From assembly GCF_004339595.1 (NCBI RefSeq), contig NZ_SMFU01000007.1:310001-374000 (forward strand): DNA of 64,000 bases, given 5' to 3'. The DNA comes from Marinobacterium mangrovicola (GTDB lineage: Bacteria; Pseudomonadota; Gammaproteobacteria; Pseudomonadales; Balneatricaceae). Under the pieces are notes generated by a model. The model saw only the letters and a list, made by a program, of their open reading frames with translations. It did no database searches and had not been told where the DNA came from. This document shows positions 25,172 to 34,505 of this stretch, piece by piece. Made by a program: the position numbers and the translations under genes. Position 1 is the first letter of the stretch, and each line of letters starts with the position of its first letter.

Positions 25172-26413
25172 TCAGCGATTAAGTTGAGGCCAGAGCTGGT
25201 AGTCCAGCTGGCCTCTGGCTAACGAAAAGAGTAGCAGGGCGGTCAGCTGGGCGCGCCGGCTCAGGCTGTCGACGATCAAAAACTCCTCGCTGCTATGAAT
25301 GCCCCCGCCCTCGGCGCCCAGCGTGTCGATGACCGGAATGCCCTGGGCAGCGATATTGTTGCCGTCGCAGCAGCCACCGGTGGCTGTCCAGCGCACCGGG
25401 ATATCCAGTGCAGAACCGCACTCCGCCAGCAGGGCGGAGAGTTCATGGGCAGCGGGTGTCAGCTGTTTGGGTGGGCGTGTGAAACCGCCGTGAATATGCA
25501 GGGAGAGTCCATTCCGCTCGTTGATCTTTGCACTGAGCAGATTCAACTGTTGCTGAATCCAGTGTTCATCTTCGCGCTTGCGGGTCCGCACGTTAAAGCG
25601 GGCAACGGCCAGGTCGGGTACCTGGTTCAGTGGACCGCCACCATGAAAGCGCGCCGGGTTGATGGTAACGCCCTCGCGCTGGCCGTTCAGGTTGTCCAGG
25701 GCGGAGATAAAGTCACACAGGGCGCGGACCGCGTTGCGACCGCTGCCTATGTCGCGCCCGGCATGAGCCGCGCGGCCACGCATCACCAGGGTGAAATTGC
25801 CGCTGCCCTTGCGTTCGCCGGCAAAGCTGCCATCGGGTAGGGCGGGCTCAAATACCAGTCCGAGCTGGGCCTGGTGTGCAGCCTCGGTGATCAGGATATC
25901 GGAGCAGGGGGAGCCTACCTCCTCATCCGGATTAAAGATCACCGTCCAGCCCAGTTCTCTGGCATAAACACTTCGCTCCAGTGCCATGAGGGCGTGGATC
26001 ATGATGACCAGGCCGCCCTTCATGTCGGTAACGCCCGGCCCACCGAGACGGTTCGCGTTGAGCCAGTTCAGGTTCTGAAACGGATCTTCCGGGGAAAAGA
26101 CCGTGTCCAGATGACCGCAGAGCAGAATCTGCCGCTCTGCCTGAGGGTTTTTGCGCAGACGGATCGCTCGGCCCACCGGTCGGTTGCGGAGTTCACCGCG
26201 TTCATCGATCTCTTCAAGTGGGGGCAGGTCGATGCGTTTCTGCTCCGCCTCCAGCGGCGCGCAGTATTGCAGCAGCCGCTCACCCACGCGATCTATGCCA
26301 TCAACATTCAGCGTGCCGGAGTTGATCAAGGCAAGCTCGGAAGTGGCGTTCAGCATCGCCTGCTGTTGACTGGCTATCCAGTCGAGTTCGTCCTGGTAAG
26401 CGCTCAGGTTCAT
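25172..26413 (-). CDS. M20 family metallohydrolase in ast operon
   Basis: Protein of 413 residues, peptidase family M20 (glutamate carboxypeptidase/ArgE/DapE relatives). Zinc ligands are visible: HLDT (about 99-102), GVTDMKGG (Asp about 130), the DEEVGSP pair (about 166), EPALPDG, and a C-terminal His in GGGIHSSEE. A dimerisation domain lies between about 205 and 310. In most genomes this slot holds astA or astE. M20 enzymes include N-succinyl-amino-acid desuccinylases, so a role as substitute for AstE in releasing succinate from succinylglutamate is plausible (inference). No signal peptide. Confidence 0.85.
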   Translation of the reverse strand: MNLSAYQDELDWIASQQQAMLNATSELALINSGTLNVDGIDRVGERLLQYCAPLEAEQKRIDLPPLEEIDERGELRNRPVGRAIRLRKNPQAERQILLCGHLDTVFSPEDPFQNLNWLNANRLGGPGVTDMKGGLVIMIHALMALERSVYARELGWTVIFNPDEEVGSPCSDILITEAAHQAQLGLVFEPALPDGSFAGERKGSGNFTLVMRGRAAHAGRDIGSGRNAVRALCDFISALDNLNGQREGVTINPARFHGGGPLNQVPDLAVARFNVRTRKREDEHWIQQQLNLLSAKINERNGLSLHIHGGFTRPPKQLTPAAHELSALLAECGSALDIPVRWTATGGCCDGNNIAAQGIPVIDTLGAEGGGIHSSEEFLIVDSLSRRAQLTALLLFSLARGQLDYQLWPQLNR

Positions 26414-26437
26414 CTCAGATACTCCCGTATTGCGCGC

Positions 26438-27670
26438 TCAGCTCCCCGTCGGCCCCTCCGCAACCAGATCGTCCAATGCCCGGTCAAAACGGGTGATCGC
26501 CTCCTGGATGTCGGCGTCCGGAATAATCAGTGAAGGGGTCAGGCGGATCACATCGGGGCCGGCCATCAGCAGCATCAGGCCCTGGTTACGGGTTGCTTCT
26601 AGCACGCGTCGAGCCTGTCCTTTCCAGGTATGGGATAGCTCGGCACCCAACAGAAGACCGCTACCACGGATCTCGCTGAAGAAGCCATGACGCAGATTCA
26701 GTGCGTTCAGCTCGGAACGGAAAAGCTCAGATTTACGTTTCACACCCGCCATGAGCTCCGGATCGTCGAGTGTGTTCATAACGGCCAGCGCCACGGCACA
26801 GGCCAGCGGATTACCGCCGTAGGTAGTGCCGTGGGTGCCTACGCCAAAACTGGCCGCGACTTTCCGGCTGGTCAGCATAGCGCCAATGGGAAAACCACCG
26901 CCCAGCCCCTTGGCAGAGGTAAGAATATCCGGGGTGACGCCGAGTTCCTGATAGGCGTAGAGCGCCCCAGTGCGTCCGGCACCGGTTTGTACCTCATCGA
27001 ATATCAGCAGCGCGTTGTGGCGATCACAGAGGGTACGGGCCAGTTGCGCGAACTCGGCTTTGGCGGGGATAACGCCGCCTTCGCCTAATACCGGTTCCAT
27101 GACAACGGCGCAGGTTTTATCGCTGACGGCACGTTCCAGCGCCGCAACGTCATTGTATGGCAGGTGGGTGATGCCAGCAGGTACAGGCTCAAATCCCTGA
27201 CGGTACTTCAGCTGACCGCCGACACTGACGGTGAACAGTGTACGACCATGAAAGCTGCCGTTGAACGAGATGATTTCGTGTTTACCGCTGTCGTGGCCGG
27301 CATGATCATACGCATACTTACGTGCCAGCTTGAATGCTGCTTCATTGGCTTCGGCGCCGGAGTTGGCGAAGAACACCTGCTCGGCAAAGGTCAGTTCGGT
27401 AAGCCGGTTCGCCAATGCAAGTGCGGGTTCGTTGGTGAACACATTGCTCAGGTGCCAGACGCGGTCGGCCTGCTCCTGCAGTGCCTGCATCAGCGCCGGG
27501 TGTCGGTGTCCCAGACAGTTTACGGCGATACCGCCGGCCAGATCGACATACTCTCGGCCCTGTTGATCCCAGAGCCGGGAACCCTCTCCCCGCACCGGAA
27601 TGAGATCCGCGGGTGCATAGCAAGGCACCATGACCTGGTCGAAAGTTGCCCTGGAAATCTGATCGCTCAT
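26438..27670 (-). CDS. astC: Succinylornithine/acetylornithine aminotransferase
   Basis: Class III PLP aminotransferase of 410 residues. PLP lysine in [23 protein letters not shown] and [12 protein letters not shown] motifs are present. AstC and ArgD are close paralogues that use both substrates. The presence of astD and astB downstream favours the catabolic name. The start at 27670 (MSDQIS) has AGAGG upstream; the open frame extends a further 29 codons but with no ribosome site. First gene of the operon. Confidence 0.9.
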   Translation of the reverse strand: MSDQISRATFDQVMVPCYAPADLIPVRGEGSRLWDQQGREYVDLAGGIAVNCLGHRHPALMQALQEQADRVWHLSNVFTNEPALALANRLTELTFAEQVFFANSGAEANEAAFKLARKYAYDHAGHDSGKHEIISFNGSFHGRTLFTVSVGGQLKYRQGFEPVPAGITHLPYNDVAALERAVSDKTCAVVMEPVLGEGGVIPAKAEFAQLARTLCDRHNALLIFDEVQTGAGRTGALYAYQELGVTPDILTSAKGLGGGFPIGAMLTSRKVAASFGVGTHGTTYGGNPLACAVALAVMNTLDDPELMAGVKRKSELFRSELNALNLRHGFFSEIRGSGLLLGAELSHTWKGQARRVLEATRNQGLMLLMAGPDVIRLTPSLIIPDADIQEAITRFDRALDDLVAEGPTGS

Positions 27671-27893
27671 GTTAGACCTCTTATTTGAGCTGTCCTTACA
27701 TGAGTATGAACGCGAAGTGGTATTCGTCCAGAATGGCGCGCATCGGCGATGCATCATTTGGCTGACGGAGCGGACGTTGATGCTTACATGGTGAACACAA
27801 TGTTGCTGTTGGCTTTAATCAAACTGTCACATAAATGTCGATTTTTGGCGTTAGAATTCGCCGCGCAATATTTAATTCAACTGAGGTTATCCA

Positions 27894-28172
27894 ATGAAGT
27901 TGAGCAAGGGTGATAAAGGAATCGTCGGCTGGTGGGTCGATCGCCAGTTTGCCAACAATCCGCTGTTCCCCGAAAAGTGCATCGCCGAGAAGGATGATGG
28001 CAAACCCGGAGTTAGCAAGAAACATGTAAAGGCCTATAAGGATTGGTGCAAAACCTCCTCGAAGCGTTCCCAGATTGAGGAGTGGATCGACAAGTGGCTC
28101 AGTAAATCTGAGCGCAAGGCGTTGAAGCAGGCTGTCGAGAAAAAAGAAAAAGAAGAGCCGACAGAGAGCTGA
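27894..28172 (+). CDS. Small basic protein, 92 aa, unknown
   Basis: I do not recognise the family. Protein of 92 residues with many Lys and Trp: GIVGWWVDRQF near the N-terminus, a helical central part and a Lys/Glu-rich C-terminal tail (about 70-92). Two cysteines near 29 and 52. GAGG precedes the ATG at about 8 nt. The divergent position relative to astC and good ribosome site support a real gene. Confidence 0.6.
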   Translation: MKLSKGDKGIVGWWVDRQFANNPLFPEKCIAEKDDGKPGVSKKHVKAYKDWCKTSSKRSQIEEWIDKWLSKSERKALKQAVEKKEKEEPTES

Positions 28173-28191
28173 TCCCTGGATCTGTTTTTCG

Positions 28192-28217
28192 ACCTGCGAT
28201 CAGCCAGATCGCAGGTG
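28192..28217. repeat. Perfect inverted repeat after the 92-aa gene
   Basis: ACCTGCGATC and GATCGCAGGT form a 10-bp stem with a 6-nt loop, 20 bp after the stop. No T-run follows on either strand, so it may be a processing or 3'-end-protecting hairpin rather than a classic terminator. Confidence 0.55.
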
Positions 28218-28380
28218 CCATTAGCTAGCCGGTGGTGGCCAGTGCACCCCAGAAACTGATAGATATCAGTTAGACGCAACAATTCCTCCTATCCCCCTTT
28301 TAAATGCTTGCATCAGAATAGTCTTTATAAGATATCTCTCCTTAATGTGTCTTTCTTTAAGTACAGTGAGGTATCTGCAG

Positions 28381-30120
28381 ATGGCTTCAGCTCCAGTCTA
28401 CGTGCGCGGTTTTCGATACCGGGTCGGTAAATCTATCGAGAGCCTGTTGTCGAAATGTGGCATGCGGACGCTCGGTGCACAGTTTCTGTTTTCCTATCTC
28501 ATCAGCCTTGCCTTGATTCTATTGCTTGCAGCCTATGCCTGGATTTCTCTGGATCAGCAGCAGAGCAGTCTGGTCGGTGCCAGCGCGGAACTGCGTGAGA
28601 CGCTGGCGCTAGAAACTGTTTCACCTCAGGCGTTACAGCTGGTTTTTGAACACCAGGCCGGGTTACTGGCACAACAGGCAGCTTTCACCGATCAGGCGCA
28701 ACTGATGGTGGTGCTCGTGACTGCAGTACTTTTGCTACTGGTGATTTGCGGTCGTGTGTTTGGCCTGACCGTAATGATGCGTCAGGTATCCAATCTGCGC
28801 GATCACCTGCGTCTGCTCAGCAAACATGACTTTTCGACCCCTATAGAAGTGGATAATCCGGATAACGAGATCGGCCAGAACTACACCGCTTACAACGATA
28901 TTGTTCTACAGATCGGCCGCTTGCTGCATGCGGTCACCATGACCTCGAGCCGGGTCAACACCACGGCCGACCAGGTGATCTCTACCCTGGGTGATACCAA
29001 CCGTGGTGTGCGTGAGCAGCAGTCCTCTATCGAGCAGGTGGCGACGGCGATCAATGAGATGGCGGCAACCGTGCAGGAGGTCGCCAGGAATGCTGCCCAT
29101 GCGGCGGAAGCGGTGGAACAGGCCAGCAGCTCAGCGGGCGAAGGTCAGTCGTTAATGCGTCACACCGTCAGCAGTATTGATGATGTGGTGGCGACCGTGG
29201 ACGCTTCCAGTGAGGTGATTGGCGCTTTGGCCGAGGATTCCGGGGAAGTATCCAAGATCCTTGGCACGATTACCGGCATCGCCGAGCAGACTAACCTGCT
29301 CGCGCTGAATGCGGCTATTGAAGCGGCAAGGGCCGGAGAGCAGGGGCGCGGCTTTGCAGTGGTGGCCGATGAGGTGCGTTCACTGGCGCAGCGTACTCAG
29401 GAGTCTGTGGCCAGTATCCGTGAGATCGTCGAGCGTCTTGAGAAAGGTGCCAGCTCCGCAGTGGCTTCGATGGAGAAAACCCGCACCGCTGCGAGCCGCA
29501 CTGCCGAGGATGCCGGGCGCACCCATGAGGCGCTGGAGGTGATCGTCGGTTCCATGTCTGTGGTGGTTGATATGAACAACCAGATCGCCGCCGCTGCCGA
29601 AGAGCAGAGCGAGGTGGCTCAGGATATGGATCGCAATATTTTGAGTATCTCGGATGGTTCGCGCCGCACGGCGGTGTTTGCGGAGCAGACCGTGGATGCC
29701 ACCGGCAATATTACCGGGCATATCCATAAGCTGATGGAGGAGCTCGCCCGGTTCAAGACCAGTGTCAACGGTGTCGACCTGAGCGCGGCCAAGGCGGCAC
29801 ATCTCAACTGGAAGGTGCGGTTGCGGCGTTTCCTGGATGGCCAGGCCAGCCTTAAGCGTGAGGAGGCCGTATCGCATCATGACTGCGCATTCGGCAAGTG
29901 GTATTACGCGGAAGGGCTGGAAAAATACGCCGATATTGAAGAGATGAGGGCGATCGAAAAGCCCCATGAAGAGCTGCACGCGCTGGTGCGGGAGGCTATA
30001 GATCGGGTTGCAAAAGGTGAGCGTGGTGGAGCCGAAGCGATTTACGATCAGGTGTCGCTGATTTCCGCACAGATAGTGGCCCGCCTGAACACCATTGAGG
30101 ATCGTGTCCAGGCGGGCTGA
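28381..30120 (+). CDS. Methyl-accepting chemotaxis protein with C-terminal CZB zinc domain
   Basis: Protein of 579 residues from the ATG at 28381 (GAGGT upstream; an ATG 36 bp earlier is possible). Two membrane helices (about 32-55 and 105-128) enclose only about 50 periplasmic residues. The cytoplasmic signalling domain holds the hairpin [20 protein letters not shown] and [17 protein letters not shown]. The last about 110 residues form a CZB (chemoreceptor zinc-binding) domain with His in AAHLNW, HHDC and KPHEELH, the usual three His and one Cys. CZB domains sense zinc or hypochlorous acid. The tiny periplasmic part suggests cytoplasmic sensing through CZB. Confidence 0.9.
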   Translation: MASAPVYVRGFRYRVGKSIESLLSKCGMRTLGAQFLFSYLISLALILLLAAYAWISLDQQQSSLVGASAELRETLALETVSPQALQLVFEHQAGLLAQQAAFTDQAQLMVVLVTAVLLLLVICGRVFGLTVMMRQVSNLRDHLRLLSKHDFSTPIEVDNPDNEIGQNYTAYNDIVLQIGRLLHAVTMTSSRVNTTADQVISTLGDTNRGVREQQSSIEQVATAINEMAATVQEVARNAAHAAEAVEQASSSAGEGQSLMRHTVSSIDDVVATVDASSEVIGALAEDSGEVSKILGTITGIAEQTNLLALNAAIEAARAGEQGRGFAVVADEVRSLAQRTQESVASIREIVERLEKGASSAVASMEKTRTAASRTAEDAGRTHEALEVIVGSMSVVVDMNNQIAAAAEEQSEVAQDMDRNILSISDGSRRTAVFAEQTVDATGNITGHIHKLMEELARFKTSVNGVDLSAAKAAHLNWKVRLRRFLDGQASLKREEAVSHHDCAFGKWYYAEGLEKYADIEEMRAIEKPHEELHALVREAIDRVAKGERGGAEAIYDQVSLISAQIVARLNTIEDRVQAG

Positions 30121-30151
30121 AGTGCCCGGCGCTCACTATTCAGTTGAGCAG

Positions 30152-32428
30152 TCAGTCCTTGACCACGTCAACGAAGTAACGCTCTTCGCCATCGATGGTT
30201 TCACGCACGAGACCGTGGACATCGGTTTCGAAGCCCGGGAAGCGTGAGTTGAAGTCGCGGGCGAACTTCAGGTAATCAATGATGGTGCTGTTGAAGCGCT
30301 CACCCGGCACCAGCAGAGGGATGCCTGGCGGGTAGGGGGTCACCAGCATCGCGGTGACACGGCCTTCCAGTTCATCGATCGACACCCGTTCCACGTCACG
30401 ATGTGCCATCTTCGCCCAGGCATCGGCCGGTGTCATCGCCGGTTCGATGTTGGAGAGGTACATGTCAGTGGTGATCCGCGCCACATTGTACTCCTTGTAC
30501 ACGTTGTGGATGGCGCTACACAGGTCACGCAGGCCGACGCGTTCATACTGCGGGAACTTGGCGGCAAATTCCGGCATAACACGCCACATCGGCAGGTTAT
30601 GGTCGTAATCGTCCTTGAACTGCTGGAGTTCGGTCACCATGGAGTTCCAGCGGCCTTTGGTGATGCCGATGGTGAACATGATGAAGAACGAGTAGAGCCC
30701 GGTCTTTTCGATAATGATGCCGTGCTCAGCCAGGTATTTGCTGACGATGGCGGCGGGAATGCCGTCATCGGCAAATTCGCCGTCCAGATCCAGCCCCGGG
30801 GTGATGATGGTGGACTTGATCGGGTCGAGCATATTGAAACCGGACTCGATCTTGCCGAAACCGTGCCAGGTGTCATCCTCATGGATAACCCAGTCGTCAC
30901 GATCGCCGACGCCTTCGTCCGACTTCGGTGCCGGTCCCCAGACCTTGAACCACCAGTCATCCTTGCCGAACTCGGCGTCCACCTTGAGCATGGCACGGCG
31001 GAATTCGATCGCTTCGTGCAGTGACTCTTCGACGAGCGCCTTACCGCCCGGAGGCTCCATCATTGCAGCTGCCACATCGCAGGAAGCGATGATGGAATAC
31101 TGCGGGCTGGTGGACGAATGCATCAGATAGGACTCGTTGAAGCGGTGCGTATCCAGCTTACGGTTGGTGCCGTCCTGCACAAGAATCTGTGATGCCTGGG
31201 ACAGGCCCGCCAGTAGCTTGTGGGTCGATTGGGTCGCGAACACCAGGGTCTCGTCGGAGCGTGGGCGTCCCTCGCCGATGGCGTGCATGTTGCGGTAGAA
31301 CGGGTGGAAGGTGGCGTGCGGCAGCCAGGCTTCATCAAAGTGCAGCGTATCGATGCTGTTGCCGAGCATTCCCTTGATGGTTTCCACGTTGTAGAGGATG
31401 CCGTCGTAGGTGCTCTGGGTGATCGTCAGAATACGCGGCTTTTTGTTCTTTGCTTCGCGGGCAAAGGGGTTGGCCTCGATCTTCTTGCGGATGGTTTCCG
31501 GATCGAACTCGCTTTTCGGGATCGGACCGATAATGCCGTAGTGGTTGCGGGTCGGCATCAGGAATACCGGTACCGCACCGGTCATGATAATCGAGTGCAG
31601 AATCGATTTATGGCAGTTACGGTCGACCACCACGATATCGCCCGGCGCCACGGTAGAGTGCCAGACCACCTTGTTGGAGGTCGAGGTGCCGTTGGTGACG
31701 AAGAACAGGTGGTCGCTGTTGAAAATACGTGCCGCGTTCGCTTCGCTGCTGGAGACAGGACCGGTGTGATCGAGCAGCTGGCCCAGCTCATCGACGGCGT
31801 TGCAGACGTCGGCACGCAGCATGTTTTCACCGAAGAACTGGTGGAACATCTGGCCCACCGGGCTTTTCAGAAACGCGACGCCACCGGAGTGCCCCGGGCA
31901 GTGCCAGGAGTAGGAGGAATCACTGGCATAGTCCATCAGCGCACGGAAGAAGGGCGGTGCCAGGTTTTCCAGATATTTGCGCGCCTCGCGAATGATGTGG
32001 CGGGCGACAAACTCCGGTGTGTCCTCGAACATATGGATGAAGCCGTGCAGCTCGCGCAGAATATCGTTGGGGATATGGCGCGAAGTGCGGGTTTCGCCGT
32101 AGAGGAAAATCGGAATATCGTTATTGCGCTTGCGCACTTCGACGATGAAATCGCGTACCGACTTCAGCGCAATGCTGATGTCCTCGTCGGTACCGCCGCC
32201 GAACTCTTCATCGTCGATGGAAAGGATAAAACAGGAGGCACGGCTGGCCTGCTGAGCGAAGGAGGTGAGGTCGCCGTAGCTGGTAAAGCCGACTACCTCC
32301 ATACCCTCATTTTTTATGGCCTCGGCCAGGTCGCGAACGCCGGAGCCCGAGATGTTCTCGGCACGAAAATCTTCATCGATGATGACAACGGGGAAACGAA
32401 ATTTCATCCACTTTGCCTGTATCTGCAT
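30152..32428 (-). CDS. Orn/Lys/Arg decarboxylase (Pseudomonas LdcA type)
   Basis: Fold-type I PLP decarboxylase of 758 residues, close in pattern to P. aeruginosa LdcA (lysine/arginine/ornithine decarboxylase). An N-terminal wing (receiver-like) domain (about 10-140), a large PLP domain with the PLP lysine in FATQSTHKLL, and the C-terminal domain (about 600-758) are present. It yields cadaverine, agmatine or putrescine; the substrate cannot be decided by eye. Start is uncertain: the first Met (32428) lacks a clear ribosome site, and the Met at 32407, before KFRFPVVI, fits homologues better. Confidence 0.88.
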   Translation of the reverse strand: MQIQAKWMKFRFPVVIIDEDFRAENISGSGVRDLAEAIKNEGMEVVGFTSYGDLTSFAQQASRASCFILSIDDEEFGGGTDEDISIALKSVRDFIVEVRKRNNDIPIFLYGETRTSRHIPNDILRELHGFIHMFEDTPEFVARHIIREARKYLENLAPPFFRALMDYASDSSYSWHCPGHSGGVAFLKSPVGQMFHQFFGENMLRADVCNAVDELGQLLDHTGPVSSSEANAARIFNSDHLFFVTNGTSTSNKVVWHSTVAPGDIVVVDRNCHKSILHSIIMTGAVPVFLMPTRNHYGIIGPIPKSEFDPETIRKKIEANPFAREAKNKKPRILTITQSTYDGILYNVETIKGMLGNSIDTLHFDEAWLPHATFHPFYRNMHAIGEGRPRSDETLVFATQSTHKLLAGLSQASQILVQDGTNRKLDTHRFNESYLMHSSTSPQYSIIASCDVAAAMMEPPGGKALVEESLHEAIEFRRAMLKVDAEFGKDDWWFKVWGPAPKSDEGVGDRDDWVIHEDDTWHGFGKIESGFNMLDPIKSTIITPGLDLDGEFADDGIPAAIVSKYLAEHGIIIEKTGLYSFFIMFTIGITKGRWNSMVTELQQFKDDYDHNLPMWRVMPEFAAKFPQYERVGLRDLCSAIHNVYKEYNVARITTDMYLSNIEPAMTPADAWAKMAHRDVERVSIDELEGRVTAMLVTPYPPGIPLLVPGERFNSTIIDYLKFARDFNSRFPGFETDVHGLVRETIDGEERYFVDVVKD

Positions 32429-32519
32429 ATGAGTTGATTGCTGCCCGAGGCCCCTTTCAGCGGGGGGGTGGCACGCGCGGACTAGTGTAACAGCGCGTTA
32501 GTGAAGTATAAATGAAATC

Positions 32520-32535
32520 TACCTATCGGTAGGTA
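32520..32535. promoter_or_regulatory. Near-perfect palindrome between divergent genes
   Basis: TACCTATCGGTAGGTA: arms of 8 bp with one mismatch. It lies between the decarboxylase and subtilase starts and abuts a TTGACA element at 32536. The ACC-N-GGT style is that of many TetR-family operators, but no regulator gene is near. Confidence 0.4.
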
Positions 32536-32650
32536 TTGACACTGAACTATGCTGAAAGCGGATGATTGAGCATCAGCTGCAGCCAGATGTCTCGATCTCC
32601 AGGGTTTGCCCCTGTTCAATAACAAAAACTAGACAGTATGAGAGGCCGGT

Positions 32651-34294
32651 ATGAATGTTGTTGCTCGGCTGGTAAGTGTGTTTTTACTGGGATGTTCCAC
32701 CCTTGCCTTTGCCGCTCCTGAGCGAGCTGCCGCGGAAAATGCCAAAGCGCCCTTTATCCGAGGGCAGATCGTCGTCGATGAAGATTCCAAGCGATATCCC
32801 CGTTCAGAGGTGATCAAGTATTTGCCCTTGTCCGGATTGACCGTACTTGCGGTCGAGCCGGGGGAAGAGCTTGCCGCACTGGCGCGGGAGCGGCGTCTGG
32901 GCCGTAAGGCGATGCTCAATACGCGGGTGCAGGCGTTTGCCGCAACGAATGACCCCTTTGCTTCCTACCAATGGAATATGGAGCGCATCCAGGCTCAAAC
33001 CGCTTGGGAGGTATCTACGGGAGCGGGGATTGTTGTAGCGGTTCTCGATACCGGCCTGAATCCCGGAGGGGCAGATGGGATCGGCTGCGTGGTTAATCCG
33101 CCGGACAACGATATCGTCAACCAGGACAGTGATGCGTTCGATGGTAACGGTCATGGCACGCATGTCAGCGGAACTATCGCCCAGAAAACCAATAATGCGG
33201 TGGGTGTCGTGGGGCTCGCATACGGTGCCTGCATTCTGCCGGTGAAGGTGCTGAGTGACTCAGGTTCCGGTGGTATGGCCGATATCGCCGAGGGCATCCG
33301 TTACGCGGTGGATAATGGCGCCAAGGTAATCAATATGAGCCTTGGGGTGAGTGCCCGCGCCCGCATTACCGGCGACCCCATCGTCGATCCCGCGCTGGAA
33401 TATGCGTTTACGAACAATGTGGTGGTGGTTGCCGCCGCCGGAAACGACGGCTTTAAACGCAATGTTTCCTACCCGGCCATAAACGCCAATACCATCGCCG
33501 TGGGCGCCACTGGCTACGATGATGCTATCGCTCCTTACTCTAATCAGGGCGCCGGCCTCAATATTGTTGCGCCTGGCGGTAACAATAATCAGGATCTGAA
33601 CGCGGACGGGTTTGCCGATGGCATTCTCCAGGAGGTTTACTCTGGTACGGAGTGGGGTTACTACTTTTACCAGGGTACATCCATGGCTTCGCCCCATGTA
33701 GCGGCTGCGGCCGCTATTCTGCTTGCAGACGAGCCGAATCTGAGTCCGTCGCAGGTGCTCGACAGGCTGCGCGGCTCGGCTCTGGATCTTGGTGCCAGGG
33801 GGTATGATTCCACCTTTGGCGATGGTCTGATTCAGGTCGCTGATGCACTCGGAGGTGGTTCCAGTGTGTCCGGTAACAGCGCTCCTCAGGCTCTGTTTGA
33901 ATACGCTTGCGTGGACCTGCGATGTGAGTTCACCTCCACCTCGCAAGATTACGATGGCAGTATCGTTGAGTACGCCTGGGATTTTGGTGATGGTGCTACC
34001 GATAACGTTGCTGCGCCCAGCCACGACTATTCGGCGGCGGATAGCTACGATGTCAGGTTGACGGTACTGGATAACGAGGGTGCTTCTGACTCCGTCGTAC
34101 AGACAGTGCTTGTGGTTAATCCAAGTGCGGGCTGTATCGATGCGGATGGAGATGGTTACTGCTCTGTAGCCACCGGCGGTGGTGATTGTGATGACACCAC
34201 TTCCGATATCTACCCCGGACACCCCGATAAGGGTGGTCGTTGGGGCCGGGATGGTCTCGATAATGACTGCGACGGGGAGCCGGATAACGGCTGA
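32651..34294 (+). CDS. Secreted subtilisin-like serine protease with PKD and MopE-type tail
   Basis: Protein of 547 residues with a signal peptide (about 21 residues). A short propeptide-like stretch (to about 100) precedes an S8 catalytic domain (about 105-400) with Asp133 (VLDTG), His168 (GHGTH), oxyanion Asn265 (AGND) and Ser344 (GTSMASP). A PKD domain follows (about 408-490, DYDGSIVEYAWDFGDG). The last about 50 residues are Asp/Gly-rich (DADGDGYC, GGDCDD, DGLDNDCDG), as in MopE-like metal-binding motifs. An exported, calcium-dependent protease is likely. A terminator follows. Confidence 0.88.
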   Translation: MNVVARLVSVFLLGCSTLAFAAPERAAAENAKAPFIRGQIVVDEDSKRYPRSEVIKYLPLSGLTVLAVEPGEELAALARERRLGRKAMLNTRVQAFAATNDPFASYQWNMERIQAQTAWEVSTGAGIVVAVLDTGLNPGGADGIGCVVNPPDNDIVNQDSDAFDGNGHGTHVSGTIAQKTNNAVGVVGLAYGACILPVKVLSDSGSGGMADIAEGIRYAVDNGAKVINMSLGVSARARITGDPIVDPALEYAFTNNVVVVAAAGNDGFKRNVSYPAINANTIAVGATGYDDAIAPYSNQGAGLNIVAPGGNNNQDLNADGFADGILQEVYSGTEWGYYFYQGTSMASPHVAAAAAILLADEPNLSPSQVLDRLRGSALDLGARGYDSTFGDGLIQVADALGGGSSVSGNSAPQALFEYACVDLRCEFTSTSQDYDGSIVEYAWDFGDGATDNVAAPSHDYSAADSYDVRLTVLDNEGASDSVVQTVLVVNPSAGCIDADGDGYCSVATGGGDCDDTTSDIYPGHPDKGGRWGRDGLDNDCDGEPDNG

Positions 34295-34356
34295 TCAGGT
34301 CTCGTTGTCGGGCTTAGCGGCTCTCATCCAAGTGGCTCTAATTTAATGGTTCTCTC

Positions 34357-34388
34357 AAAACGCCGGGGTTTGTGCTTCGGCGTTTTTT
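34357..34388 (+). terminator. Terminator after the subtilase gene
   Basis: AAAACGCCG and CGGCGTTTT arms with a 12-nt loop, followed by further T. Confidence 0.88.
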
Positions 34389-34505
34389 ATTTCTGCAAAA
34401 AGCCCTTGTCGACAGTGACAGTCAGGCGTCACAAGCTAAGCTTTAAGCAACAGGCCGTCAGGCCAATTTACCGCCCAAAACAATAAGAAACCGGAGGGCG
34501 CCGTG

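Noticed and set aside
27840-27893. ArgR-like box (AATATTTAATTCA) near the ast operon
   Set aside because: The half-sites are spaced one base too far, and the position suits the opposite gene, not astC.
30401-32437. Long plus-strand frames opposite the Orn/Lys/Arg decarboxylase
   Set aside because: They are shadows of the decarboxylase, whose PLP and wing domains are unmistakable on the minus strand.
32460-32490. TGGCAC motif before the decarboxylase as a sigma54 promoter
   Set aside because: No GC or TTGCA at the required 10-bp spacing.
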